Part shown: piece by piece, positions 17,581 through 25,671 of the stretch
Numbering within the stretch: position 1 is the stretch's first letter
How the letters are laid out: every line of letters starts with the position of its first letter
NCBI GenBank assembly: GCA_963807005.1
Contig: CAWDZK010000004.1
Location: 1-64,000, forward strand
Length of the DNA stretch: 64,000 bases
Direction of reading: 5' to 3'
Source of the DNA: CAWDZK01 sp963807005
Lineage (GTDB): Bacteria; Actinomycetota; Actinomycetes; JACCUZ01
The notes under the pieces: model-generated
Database searches by the model: none
What the model was told of the DNA's origin: nothing
What the model saw: the letters and a program-made list of their open reading frames with translations, nothing else
Translations under genes and position numbers: made by a program

Positions 17581-18596
17581 GCGTCCACGACCTCTCCGCG
17601 GACGACGTCGCCGCGCGCCTCGAACCGGTGGCGCGGCGCGCCCTGGCCGAGTACGGCGTGCCGGCCGACGCGACCCTGACGCTGCTCAACGTGAGCGAGA
17701 ACGCCACCTACGCCGTCGACGACCCGGCGAGCGGCGAGCGGACGGTCCTGCGGGTCCATCGGCACGGCTACCACGACGGTCCGGCGATCGAGTCCGAGCT
17801 CGCCTGGCTGGACGCTCTGCGTGAGGAGGCCGGGGTGCGCACGCCGCACGTCCTGCCCACCCCCGACGGTCGCCGGCTGCTCGCGATGGCGGAGGACGGC
17901 TCGCCGGACCCCCGGCACGTCGTGCGGTTCGAGTGGCTGCCCGGCTCCGAGCCGACGCCGGCCGACGAGGGCCTGCCCGCGTCGTTCGAGCTGCTGGGCG
18001 CGCTGACGGCGAGGATGCACGACCACGCTCGCCGGTGGCAGCGGCCCGACGGCTTCCGTCGGTTCGCCTGGGACTACGACGGTGCGTTCGGCGCGGCGGC
18101 GCGGTGGGGACGCTGGCAGGACGGCATCGCCGTCGGAGCCGCCGAGCGGGAGGTGCTGGGGCGGCTGGACGACGTCCTGCGTGGCCGCCTGGCCCGGTTC
18201 GGCACCGACGCCGAGCGCTACGGGCTGGTGCACGCCGACCTGCGCCTGGCCAACCTGCTCGTCGACGGCGAACCACCCACCGAGGTCGCCGTGATCGACT
18301 TCGACGACTGCGGCTGGAGCTGGTTCCTCTACGACTTCGGCGCCGCGGTGAGCTTCTTCGAGCACGACCCGCGGATCCCCGAGCTGGCCGACGCGTGGAC
18401 CCGCGGCTACCGCGGGGTGCGCGCGCTGCCGGCCGAGGACGAGGCGGAGATCATGACGTTCGTCCTCATGCGCCGGCTGCTGCTCGTGGCCTGGATCGGC
18501 TCGCACGCGGGCACCGACCTCGCGCAGTCGATGGGCGCCGAGTACACCGCGGTCAGCTGCGACCTCGCCGAGCACTACCTCGCCCGGTTCGGCTGA
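17577..18596 (+). CDS. Aminoglycoside-phosphotransferase-fold kinase, probable 1-amino-2-propanol kinase
   Basis: A 339-residue APH/choline-kinase-fold protein. The catalytic loop HADLRLANLL carries Asp221 and the metal-binding Asp241 lies in VIDFDDCGWSW. In the AAU compartment of mycobacteria a homologue phosphorylates (S)-1-amino-2-propanol with ATP, making the substrate for the phospho-lyase; I transfer that role from the operon context. The N-terminal helix (DDVAARLEPVARRALAEYG) is amphipathic, but also belongs to the normal fold, so it is weak evidence for encapsulation. GTG 17577 overlaps the BMC-T stop. A 46-nt gap with its own AGGGGAT separates it from the dehydrogenase. Confidence 0.82.
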   Translation: MSVHDLSADDVAARLEPVARRALAEYGVPADATLTLLNVSENATYAVDDPASGERTVLRVHRHGYHDGPAIESELAWLDALREEAGVRTPHVLPTPDGRRLLAMAEDGSPDPRHVVRFEWLPGSEPTPADEGLPASFELLGALTARMHDHARRWQRPDGFRRFAWDYDGAFGAAARWGRWQDGIAVGAAEREVLGRLDDVLRGRLARFGTDAERYGLVHADLRLANLLVDGEPPTEVAVIDFDDCGWSWFLYDFGAAVSFFEHDPRIPELADAWTRGYRGVRALPAEDEAEIMTFVLMRRLLLVAWIGSHAGTDLAQSMGAEYTAVSCDLAEHYLARFG

Positions 18597-18642
18597 CGCA
18601 CCCGATGGACCTCGACCCGACACACAGGCAGGGGATCTGCTG

Positions 18643-19425
18643 ATGTTCACATCCTTCGACGGCCGGCGCGTGGTCGTGACCGGCGGCAGCAAGGGGATCG
18701 GCAAGGGCATCGCCCGGGTCTTCGCGCGGTCCGGCGCCGACGTACTCGTGGTCGCGAGGGACGCCGACGCGCTGACGGCCGCCGCCGCCGACATCGACGC
18801 CGAGGGCCGCGGCCGGGTGGAGACGCTGGCGGCCGACGTGTCGACGGTCGCCGGCTGCCGGGAGCTGGCCGAGGCGGCGGTGCAGCGCCTCGGTGGCATC
18901 GACGTCCTGTGCGCCAACGCCGGGATCTTCCCCGACAAGGCCTTCACCGACCTGACCGAGGCCGACGTCGACCAGGTGTTCGCGCTCAACGTCAAGGGCA
19001 CGATGTTCTCGGTGCAGGCCTGCCTGCCGGCTCTCGAGGCCAGCGGTCGCGGCCGGGTGGTCGTCACCTCGTCGATCACCGGCCCGATCACCGGCTACCC
19101 CGGCTGGTCGCACTACGGCGCCAGCAAGGCGGCCCAGCTCGGGTTCCTGCGGACGGCGGCCATCGAGCTGGCCCCACGCAAGGTCACCATCAACGCAGTC
19201 ATGCCCGGCAACATCGCCACCGAGGGGTTGGCCGAGATGGGTGCGGACTACATCCGTGAGACCGAGGCGGTCATCCCGCAGCACCGCCTCGGCAGCGTCG
19301 ACGACATCGGCTACGCCGCGCTGTTCTTCGCCTCCGACCAGGCAGGGTTCGTGACCGGCCAGACCCTGGTGGTCGACGGTGGTCAGGTGCTGCCCGAGTC
19401 GCCCGCGGCGCTGGCCGGGATCTAG
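18643..19425 (+). CDS. Short-chain dehydrogenase/reductase, probable aminoacetone/1-amino-2-propanol oxidoreductase
   Basis: A 260-residue classical SDR: glycine-rich TGGSKGIGKGIA at the N-terminus, CANAG, and the active-site pair Tyr158/Lys162 in HYGASKAAQ with serines in VTSSITGP. In AAU loci the homologous SDR interconverts aminoacetone and 1-amino-2-propanol. In this operon it could either prepare substrate or regenerate NAD inside the compartment. Sequence alone would equally allow a FabG-like function. ATG 18643 follows a ribosome site (AGGGGAT), and the GntR gene starts 3 nt after its stop. No encapsulation tail is seen. Confidence 0.8.
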   Translation: MFTSFDGRRVVVTGGSKGIGKGIARVFARSGADVLVVARDADALTAAAADIDAEGRGRVETLAADVSTVAGCRELAEAAVQRLGGIDVLCANAGIFPDKAFTDLTEADVDQVFALNVKGTMFSVQACLPALEASGRGRVVVTSSITGPITGYPGWSHYGASKAAQLGFLRTAAIELAPRKVTINAVMPGNIATEGLAEMGADYIRETEAVIPQHRLGSVDDIGYAALFFASDQAGFVTGQTLVVDGGQVLPESPAALAGI

Positions 19426-19428
19426 CCG

Positions 19429-20217
19429 GTGTCCGAGTCCGCGATCGGGCCGGCCGCCGAGGAGGTGCGCCGCCGACTGCTCGACGAGATCGGCCGGGGC
19501 CAGCTGCGCCCAGGGGAGCGGCTGGGGGCCGAGCGTGACCTGGCGGTGACGCTGGGCGTGAGCCGGTCGACCGTGCGGCAGGCACTGGCCTCGCTCGAGG
19601 AGGAGGGCGTGGTCCGCCGGGTGCCCGGCCGTGGCGGCGGCACCTTCGTGCGCCAGCAGAAGGTCGAGCGCGACCTCTCCCAGGTCGTGGGCGTCCCGGC
19701 GCTGCTCCGGCAGCAGGGGATGACGGCCGGGTCCCGGGTCGTGAGCACCCGGATGGTCGTCGCGGACGAGGAGACCGCGACCGCGCTCGTGCTGCCAGCA
19801 GGCGGCTACGTCTTCGACGTGGTCCGGATCCGGCTCGCCGACGGCACGCCCATCTCGCTCGAGCACGCCCGGCTGCCGGCGGACCGGTTCCCCGGCCTGC
19901 TGGACCAGCCGCTGGGCGGCTCGCTGTACGAGCTGTTGCAGGAGCGCTACGGGACTGCGCCCGGCGAGGCCGTGGAGCACATCGAGGTGGTGTCGGCGGG
20001 CGAGGACGAGGCGTCGATCCTGGGTGTCGAGCCAGGTTCGCCACTGCTGTCGATCACCCGCACGACCCAGGACGGCGGCGGGCAGCCGTTCGAGCACTCG
20101 CACGACCTGTTCCGGGCGGACCGCACGACGATCACCGTGCGCACCCCCGCGGCGACGCCGGCCCGTGCGGGCGCCCACGGCCGCGTCGTCCAGCTGCGAC
20201 CGCGCGGCTCGCGGTGA
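19429..20217 (+). CDS. GntR-family (HutC/UTRA) transcriptional regulator of the BMC operon
   Basis: A 262-residue regulator. The winged helix occupies residues ~8-72 with LGAERDLAVTLGVSRSTVRQ as the recognition region and a GRGGGTFV wing. The UTRA ligand-binding domain follows (about 90-235), with VVRIRLADGTPISLEHARLP in its core. HutC-type members usually repress their operon until a pathway metabolite binds. It starts at GTG 19429, 3 nt after the dehydrogenase stop, and overlaps the downstream hydrolase start by 4 nt, so it is autoregulated with the operon. The likely target is the divergent region 12103-12380. Confidence 0.88.
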   Translation: MSESAIGPAAEEVRRRLLDEIGRGQLRPGERLGAERDLAVTLGVSRSTVRQALASLEEEGVVRRVPGRGGGTFVRQQKVERDLSQVVGVPALLRQQGMTAGSRVVSTRMVVADEETATALVLPAGGYVFDVVRIRLADGTPISLEHARLPADRFPGLLDQPLGGSLYELLQERYGTAPGEAVEHIEVVSAGEDEASILGVEPGSPLLSITRTTQDGGGQPFEHSHDLFRADRTTITVRTPAATPARAGAHGRVVQLRPRGSR

Positions 20218-20936
20218 CCGGTTCCGGCGGGTCGCCCTCCGTCGCGTTGGTCGTCGCGAACCGCACCGACGCCGACCCGGGACACGTCGGCGAACGGCTC
20301 GCCGCGAGGGGGTACGAGCTGCGCACCGTGCTGCGCGAGGAGGGAGTCCCCGCGCTGGGCGACGCCGGCCCGGTCGACCTGGTGCTGCTGCTCGGGTCGG
20401 AATGGTCGGTGCACACACCGGTGGCGCCCGAGGCGCTGGCGGCCGAGGTCACCATGGTGCACGACGCGGTGGCGACCGGGTGTCCGGTCCTCGGCCTCTG
20501 CTACGGCGCCCAGCTCGTCGCGCACGCCCTCGGGGGCACGGTGGCCAGGGCCGCGGTGCCGGAGGCCGGCCCGGTGACCGTCGACACGGTCGACCCGGCG
20601 CTCGTGCCCGCCGGTCCGTGGACCGCGTTCCACGTCGACGCCCTCACCCCGCCGCCCGGCGCAGAGGTGGTGGCCCACAACGACTGCGGCGTGCAGGCGT
20701 TCGTGCTCCCTGGCGTGCTGGGGGTGCAGTTCCACCCGGAGGTGCGACCGCGGGTGCTGGCGGACTGGGCGGCGAGGTTCCCCGGGCTGGTGGCCGACGC
20801 CGGCACCGACGCCGAGACACTGGTCGCCCGCGCCGAGCAGTGCGAGGAGTCGTCCCGGGACGCGGCGTACGCCCTGGTCGACGCCTTCCTGGCGCGCAAC
20901 AGCGAGCTGCTGCCGTACGTCGCCGACCGCACCTGA
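20214..20936 (+). CDS. Class-I glutamine amidotransferase-like hydrolase, last gene of the BMC operon
   Basis: A 240-residue protein with the class-I GATase fold and an intact triad: Cys96 in LGLCYGAQ, His174 and Glu176 in VQFHPEV. It is a stand-alone domain, like gamma-glutamyl hydrolases or GuaA-like orphan proteins. Coupled by a GTGA overlap to the regulator, it belongs to the amino-alcohol operon. I infer that it could release the amine from a gamma-glutamylated amino alcohol, by analogy with gamma-glutamyl intermediates in isopropylamine degradation; there is no direct proof. No gamma-glutamylamide synthetase is found in the window. It ends 2 nt from the stop of the convergent reactivase gene. 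Confidence 0.8.
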   Translation: MTGSGGSPSVALVVANRTDADPGHVGERLAARGYELRTVLREEGVPALGDAGPVDLVLLLGSEWSVHTPVAPEALAAEVTMVHDAVATGCPVLGLCYGAQLVAHALGGTVARAAVPEAGPVTVDTVDPALVPAGPWTAFHVDALTPPPGAEVVAHNDCGVQAFVLPGVLGVQFHPEVRPRVLADWAARFPGLVADAGTDAETLVARAEQCEESSRDAAYALVDAFLARNSELLPYVADRT

Positions 20937-20938
20937 CC

Positions 20939-22627
20939 TCAGTCCGGCAGGCCGGTGAGCAGCCCCCAGGCGACGCAGTACCGGTGCCCCAGGAGTCCCG
21001 CGGCGTCCCCGCGGCCGACGGCGGTGCCGGCCGGCAGGGCACCGGTGACGGCGGCGAGCACCTCGTCGTCACCCGCCGGTCCGCCCACGACCACGACGGT
21101 GCGCGGAGCGACGTCGAGGGTGCGCAGCGCCCGGGCGACATTGGCGCCCAGCAGGTCGACCTTGAGCCGCAGCCGCAGCGCGCGCCACTCGCCGGGGGCG
21201 AGCGTGCGGTGGAACGGCAGCCATCCGGCCGGCCCGGTGACGACCAGCGATCCGACGGTCTCGCGCGGCGTCGGCCGGTCCAGGAAGCTGCGGGCGCCGT
21301 CCTCGGCAAGGAGCACCTGCGGCGCCTCCACCCGGTGGGCCGGTCCGCGCTTCACGTGCTCGGCGGCGGCGGCCGTGATGCCGGCGAGCCCGGCCACCGA
21401 CAAGGTCAGCAGCTCGCCGCCGCCCGCCGCGACGACCGCCGCCCGGGCAGACACCGTGTCGACCGTGCCGCCGCCGAGGTCGACGACGACCGCGTCGGGT
21501 GTCGCTCCGGGTGTCGTCAGCGCCCCCGCGCGGGCGGCGTCGGCCTCGGAGCCGGCCAGCCGCACGTCGATCTGTAGCCGCTCCGCCAGCCCGGCAGACG
21601 GGTCGCTGCAGGGAGCGTCGCGCCGCAGCGAGGCCAGCGTGACCGGCCGGCCCACGGTGCTGCGGCGGGCGAGCACCTGGGTCGAGACGTCGGCGAGGTC
21701 GACGGCCCAGAGGTCGTCCACGTCGTACGCCGTGAGCTCCGGCGGGAGCGCGTAGGCCTCCGCCAGGCCCACCGGTCCGGTCCGGAGCGCGGCGAGCCCG
21801 GTCGCGAACCCCAGCCGCCCGGTCCCCAGGTCCAGCCACCCGGAGGCACCCTCCGGCCGCGCTGCGGCCGCGGCGCCGAGCGCCACCACCGCGTTGGTCG
21901 CGTCGGCCAGGCCGCCGGCCAGGGCGACCGCGTCGCCGAGCTCGGCCGAGTCCAGGGCCAGCAGCCGGCTCAGCCGCAGCGGGTCGGGCAGCGACTGCAG
22001 CGGCCGACCGTCCACTGCCACCTCCACCACGAGCAGCTCGGCAGCCAGCGCCGCAGGAACGTCCACCTCGTCGACGACCGGGACCGTCGCCGGGAGCCGG
22101 TTGGCGACCAGCACCGCCTCGTCGTCGGCCAGCACCACGGCCGCGAGCCGCCCCGCCCGGGCGAGCGGCAGCAGCAGCTCGACGGCGGCGCGGAAGCCGG
22201 TGCCGGCCGGGACCACCGCGACCAGCGGTTCCGCCCCGTCCGGTGCCGGACCGGCTGCCAGCAGGTGCGGCCTGCCGACGGCGGCGCCGGAGCCCCCCGC
22301 GGTGCCCGACCCGACGGCGACGACGTGCAGCCGCCCGGTGCCCGGCCGGCTCTCGGGCAGCTCGGCGGTCCCGGTGTGCACCGGACGGAGCGGGGCGACG
22401 GTCGCCAGCCCCACCCGCACGTCGTACTGCCGTTCCAGCCGGCGGACCAGGGCCAGGGCGCCGTCCAGGCTGGCGGGAGATCCCTTGGCCCGCCGGGTCG
22501 GAGCCCGGCCGGCGCCGATCAGCATGACGCCGTCGGGCGACAGTCGGCCGAGGACGACCTCGGTGGTGGAGTTGCCCACGTCGATGCCGGCCACGACGGT
22601 GCCAGGACCGGCCGCCTTCCGGATCAC
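20939..22627 (-). CDS. Diol/glycerol dehydratase reactivase, large (alpha) subunit
   Basis: A 562-residue actin/Hsp70-fold ATPase of the DdrA/DhaF/PduG type, which removes damaged cobalamin from inactivated dehydratase. The nucleotide-binding start GIDVGNSTTEVVL and the second-domain VVVDLGGGTVDTVS are present. GTG 22627 overlaps the small-subunit stop by 4 nt, the arrangement expected for a dehydratase operon. Length is a little below the ~600 of enterobacterial PduG. The small reactivase subunit (DdrB/PduH) is not visible next to it, so either it is elsewhere, or the GlcG-like gene upstream or the large subunit alone suffices. Confidence 0.88.
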   Translation of the reverse strand: MIRKAAGPGTVVAGIDVGNSTTEVVLGRLSPDGVMLIGAGRAPTRRAKGSPASLDGALALVRRLERQYDVRVGLATVAPLRPVHTGTAELPESRPGTGRLHVVAVGSGTAGGSGAAVGRPHLLAAGPAPDGAEPLVAVVPAGTGFRAAVELLLPLARAGRLAAVVLADDEAVLVANRLPATVPVVDEVDVPAALAAELLVVEVAVDGRPLQSLPDPLRLSRLLALDSAELGDAVALAGGLADATNAVVALGAAAAARPEGASGWLDLGTGRLGFATGLAALRTGPVGLAEAYALPPELTAYDVDDLWAVDLADVSTQVLARRSTVGRPVTLASLRRDAPCSDPSAGLAERLQIDVRLAGSEADAARAGALTTPGATPDAVVVDLGGGTVDTVSARAAVVAAGGGELLTLSVAGLAGITAAAAEHVKRGPAHRVEAPQVLLAEDGARSFLDRPTPRETVGSLVVTGPAGWLPFHRTLAPGEWRALRLRLKVDLLGANVARALRTLDVAPRTVVVVGGPAGDDEVLAAVTGALPAGTAVGRGDAAGLLGHRYCVAWGLLTGLPD

Positions 22628-22980
22628 CGCAGCAGGCCGCGCCGGGCGTAGACCTCGGCCGCCTCGCGCACCAGGGCTGCGCACAGGGGTGCCGGCAGGG
22701 CGTCCAGCCGGGCGGCCGTCTCCGCCAGGTCCGCTGCGGTGGACCGGTGCGGACGCAGCGACTCGTAGAGGGCCATCACCTCCTGCTCGGAGAGCAGGGC
22801 CAGCTCTGCTGCCCGCCGGAAGTTCTCGGCCAGCTGAGGGTTGTCGTGCTGCTCGGCCACGCGGGCCTGCAGCGCCAAGGTCTCCGGGTGGATGCGCACG
22901 TCGTCGGCGGCGAGCTCCTCGCGGGCCAGCCGGTCGACCGTGAGCTCGGCCGCGTCGCGGCCCGAGAACGCCCGCGTCAT
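22624..22980 (-). CDS. B12-dependent diol dehydratase small (gamma) subunit
   Basis: A 118-residue small subunit like PduE/DhaC. Matches to the family run from LTVDRLAREELAADDVRI through HPETLALQARVAEQ, NFRRAAELALLSEQEVM and ALRE-type helices to the C-terminal FVREAA-like VREAAEVYARRG. Enterobacterial PduE is about 173 residues because of an N-terminal encapsulation extension; that extension is missing here, and the protein starts directly at the core. ATG 22980 overlaps the large-subunit stop (ATGA). It holds the alpha-beta pair together in the (alpha beta gamma)2 enzyme. Confidence 0.88.
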   Translation of the reverse strand: MTRAFSGRDAAELTVDRLAREELAADDVRIHPETLALQARVAEQHDNPQLAENFRRAAELALLSEQEVMALYESLRPHRSTAADLAETAARLDALPAPLCAALVREAAEVYARRGLLR

Positions 22981-25214
22981 GGCGCCACCTTGATGTGCTC
23001 TGTGCCGGTCGCCCGGTCGACGCAGGCGCGTTCCAGTGCCACCAGCGAGATGACGCTGGTGTGGTAGCGGGCCTCGATCGCCTCGTCGGTGTACGGGTTG
23101 CGGGCCGGCACCGGTGTGGCGCCCTTGGCGTGCCGGCCGGCGTTGGTGCCGAGCAGGCGGTAGAGGTCCGGCGTGATCACCGGCGCCATGCTGTAGAGCT
23201 CGAGGTTGGCCAGCGGGGGCAGGTCCCGCCGGTGGATCAGCGCCGTCCCCTTGCCCTGCAGGCCGATGCCGATCCCCGATCCAGCCAGCCGCGCGGCGGT
23301 CAGCCCGACCATCCCGAGGTCGATGGTCGCGTTGACCCGCACGATCCGGGCGGTGCAGCCTTCCTCCTCCAGCCCGGCCATCAGCTCGCGCAGCACCTCG
23401 ACGACCGTCAAGCCGGACAGCGTCCGCCAGACGCTGCGCCCGACCCCGGGGGACAGTCCGATGACGACCTCGCGTGGGTCGATGCCCGGCTCGGCCGGCC
23501 CGACCACGGTCAGGTCGTCGCTGGCCCACGCGGTCTGGTCGGCCCGCAGGTCCTCGACGCCACGGGCCTGCCGGATTCCGTCGATCTCAGCCTGCCGCTC
23601 CTCGGTGGGCTCGTAGCCGGTGCCCGGCCCCGCGTAGTCGTTCGGGTCGGTGACCAGGCTCAGCACGTTCATCTGCTCGTCGAAGATGGCCGCAGTCTGC
23701 AGGTGGTCGCCGTGCACCCGGGCGGCCAGCATGTCGAGCAGGCGGGCGGCCTCCTCGTCGTACCCGCACTCCTGCAGGGCGCGGGCCACCTCGAGCGAGC
23801 CCAGCCCCGAGCTGCGCACCGCCTGGGCCGCGCCGAGGACCACCATCGGATCGGGGTCGCCGAGATCCTTGGACCCCACTGCGTCGATCGCCAGCTCGAC
23901 GTGGTCGTCAGCGAAGTCGGCCAGCCCGAGCCAGCGGTACACGTCACGGCACGCCTCGGCCGCGCGCCGGCGCAGCCGGCCGACCTCGGCCGGCTGAGCG
24001 GTGCGCAGGCCGCCGTCGACGCCCCAGTCGCGCTGCATCGCCAGCCAGTCGTCGATGTCCTCTGCGTTCCACTGCGACGGTCCGAACATGTTGTCGTACC
24101 GCTGGATCGACCCGAAGCCGCTGCACACGTAGTCGCTGCCGGCGAGCAATATCGGCAGCGTGCGTGACGTACGGCGGACGTCCGACTCGGACATCAGCGC
24201 GTCGTTGCCGGTGCAGGCCTCGAGGTTGCGGGCCATCACCATGAGGTTCTCGGCCATCATCTCGCGGACGCCACGGGGGACGGATCCGGCGACGCTGGCG
24301 CCGTCGATGCCGCCGTTCTGCACTCCTTGCACGCCGATTGCGCGGGCCGTCGACACGCAGCGCGACTCGAGGTAGAGCATCGAGCTGCGCTCTGCGCCGC
24401 CCATGAGAACCTCTGCACCGGCGCCGGAGGAGACCCGCATCTTCACGCCGCGGCTGGCGTAGCCCGCGGCGAGCAGGGCCTTGCTGTACGGCGTGTCGTC
24501 GCCGTCGACGAACACCGACTCGGTGCCGTAGAGGCTCACCGTCTCGGCGTAGGAGACCAGGCCGCGGATGCCCATCTCCAGCTCCATCGCCTCCTCGACC
24601 GAGCACTGGACCAGCACCCCGGCCGACCCGACGACCGAGCCGATGGTCACCGCGACCGCGTTGGAGGGCGCGTCGGCTAGCACCGGCACCGTCGTCTCCA
24701 GCTCGCGGAAGCCGTACGCCGCCGCGGTGGCCGCGTCGGCGGCGAGCAGCAGCGGGTCGTCGAGACGGTTGGTCACGTGTGCCTGGTTGCTGGGGGTGCG
24801 TCGCGCCCGCATCTTGGTCATGGCCAGGCCGAGCTCGACCGGCCGCAGCAGCGCCACCACCCGCGCCAGCTTGGCCGGCGTCATCCCGCTCGTGAGCCGC
24901 ACCAGCTCGGCTCGCGGCACGGCGGGGTCGACGAACCGGCGGGCCAGCTCGACGTCGGGCAGCGCCATGGCCTCGGCGGCCACGGCCAGGTCGATTCCGT
25001 GGGTGGCGATGATGGCGTCCAGCGAGTCGAAGTCGGCGGCCGCGCGGCCGTCCATCTCGGCCACCATGCCGTCCAGCACCACCAGCGAGGGCTCGGGGTC
25101 GTGCGGGCTGTGCAGCGCCACCAGCCCCAGCTCGGCGTCCTCGTGGGCGAAGCCGTCGAGGTTGACGCGCTGGGCGTCCATGAACCGGATCCGGCCGACC
25201 CGCTCGTCGGTCAT
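22977..25214 (-). CDS. B12-dependent diol dehydratase, fused large and medium subunits
   Basis: A 745-residue fusion: residues ~1-560 match PduC/DhaB1 and ~575-745 match the core of PduD/DhaB2. With a constant +3 offset to the Klebsiella oxytoca enzyme, the catalytic residues His146, Glu173, Glu224, Gln299, Asp338 and Ser365 are all kept. Two residues that touch the substrate's distal end differ: Ser301 becomes Asp304 and Gln336 becomes Ala339. The enzyme uses adenosylcobalamin to turn a vicinal diol (or related alcohol) into an aldehyde. The Pdu-type encapsulation peptide before the medium subunit is absent, replaced by the fusion linker. It overlaps both neighbours by ATGA junctions. Substrate may not be plain 1,2-propanediol or glycerol. 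Confidence 0.92.
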   Translation of the reverse strand: MTDERVGRIRFMDAQRVNLDGFAHEDAELGLVALHSPHDPEPSLVVLDGMVAEMDGRAAADFDSLDAIIATHGIDLAVAAEAMALPDVELARRFVDPAVPRAELVRLTSGMTPAKLARVVALLRPVELGLAMTKMRARRTPSNQAHVTNRLDDPLLLAADAATAAAYGFRELETTVPVLADAPSNAVAVTIGSVVGSAGVLVQCSVEEAMELEMGIRGLVSYAETVSLYGTESVFVDGDDTPYSKALLAAGYASRGVKMRVSSGAGAEVLMGGAERSSMLYLESRCVSTARAIGVQGVQNGGIDGASVAGSVPRGVREMMAENLMVMARNLEACTGNDALMSESDVRRTSRTLPILLAGSDYVCSGFGSIQRYDNMFGPSQWNAEDIDDWLAMQRDWGVDGGLRTAQPAEVGRLRRRAAEACRDVYRWLGLADFADDHVELAIDAVGSKDLGDPDPMVVLGAAQAVRSSGLGSLEVARALQECGYDEEAARLLDMLAARVHGDHLQTAAIFDEQMNVLSLVTDPNDYAGPGTGYEPTEERQAEIDGIRQARGVEDLRADQTAWASDDLTVVGPAEPGIDPREVVIGLSPGVGRSVWRTLSGLTVVEVLRELMAGLEEEGCTARIVRVNATIDLGMVGLTAARLAGSGIGIGLQGKGTALIHRRDLPPLANLELYSMAPVITPDLYRLLGTNAGRHAKGATPVPARNPYTDEAIEARYHTSVISLVALERACVDRATGTEHIKVAP

Positions 25215-25651
25215 CGCGTCGGCTCCGTGGAGCGGGCCGCAGCTGTGTAGACCGCCAGGCCGGCCGCGGCGCAGGCCTCGTCCTGCTCGGCCGTGCCGCC
25301 GCTGACCCCGATGCCGGCCACGACGACGCCGTCCATCGCGGGCGAGCCGGACCAGCAGGGCAGGCCGCCGCCGAAGACGACGTACCGGCCGCCGCCGTTG
25401 GCATGCAGGCCGGCGAGCGGGCCTCCCGGCACGGCCAGCGGGGCAAGCTCGCCGGTGGCGATGCGGTGGGCCACGGCGGTGAACGCCTTGTCGACCGCGA
25501 GGGTGGGCCCGGCGATCTCGGCGCGGTCCATCCGCTGGAAGTGCACCAGGTGGCCGCCGGAGTCGACCACGGCCGCCGAGACGACCGCCCCCATCTCGGC
25601 AGCGAGCGACAGGGCGGCGTCGGTCATCCGGGTCGCCAGCGAGAGCGTCAT
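25211..25651 (-). CDS. GlcG/HbpS-like protein of the dehydratase operon (DhaG-type)
   Basis: A 146-residue GlcG/HbpS-family protein (the fold also seen at the C-terminus of PduO). Landmarks are SAAVVDSGGHLVHFQRMD, an AFTAVAHRI helix, the GGLPCWSG loop and the glycine-rich VVVAGIGVSGGTAEQDE end. The family binds haem, cobalamin-related or metabolite ligands and often accompanies B12-dependent dehydratases, where it may support cofactor handling. ATG 25651 lies 20 nt after the peptidase stop, and its own stop overlaps the dehydratase start (ATGA), so it is firmly part of the operon. The exact function is not known. Confidence 0.8.
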   Translation of the reverse strand: MTLSLATRMTDAALSLAAEMGAVVSAAVVDSGGHLVHFQRMDRAEIAGPTLAVDKAFTAVAHRIATGELAPLAVPGGPLAGLHANGGGRYVVFGGGLPCWSGSPAMDGVVVAGIGVSGGTAEQDEACAAAGLAVYTAAARSTEPTR

Positions 25652-25671
25652 CACGGCAGACACTGTGGCAG

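Noticed and set aside
12381..20936. Carboxysome or classical Pdu/Eut compartment
   Set aside because: No RuBisCO, carbonic anhydrase or ethanolamine ammonia-lyase in the operon; kinase plus phospho-lyase indicates the RMM/AAU type instead.
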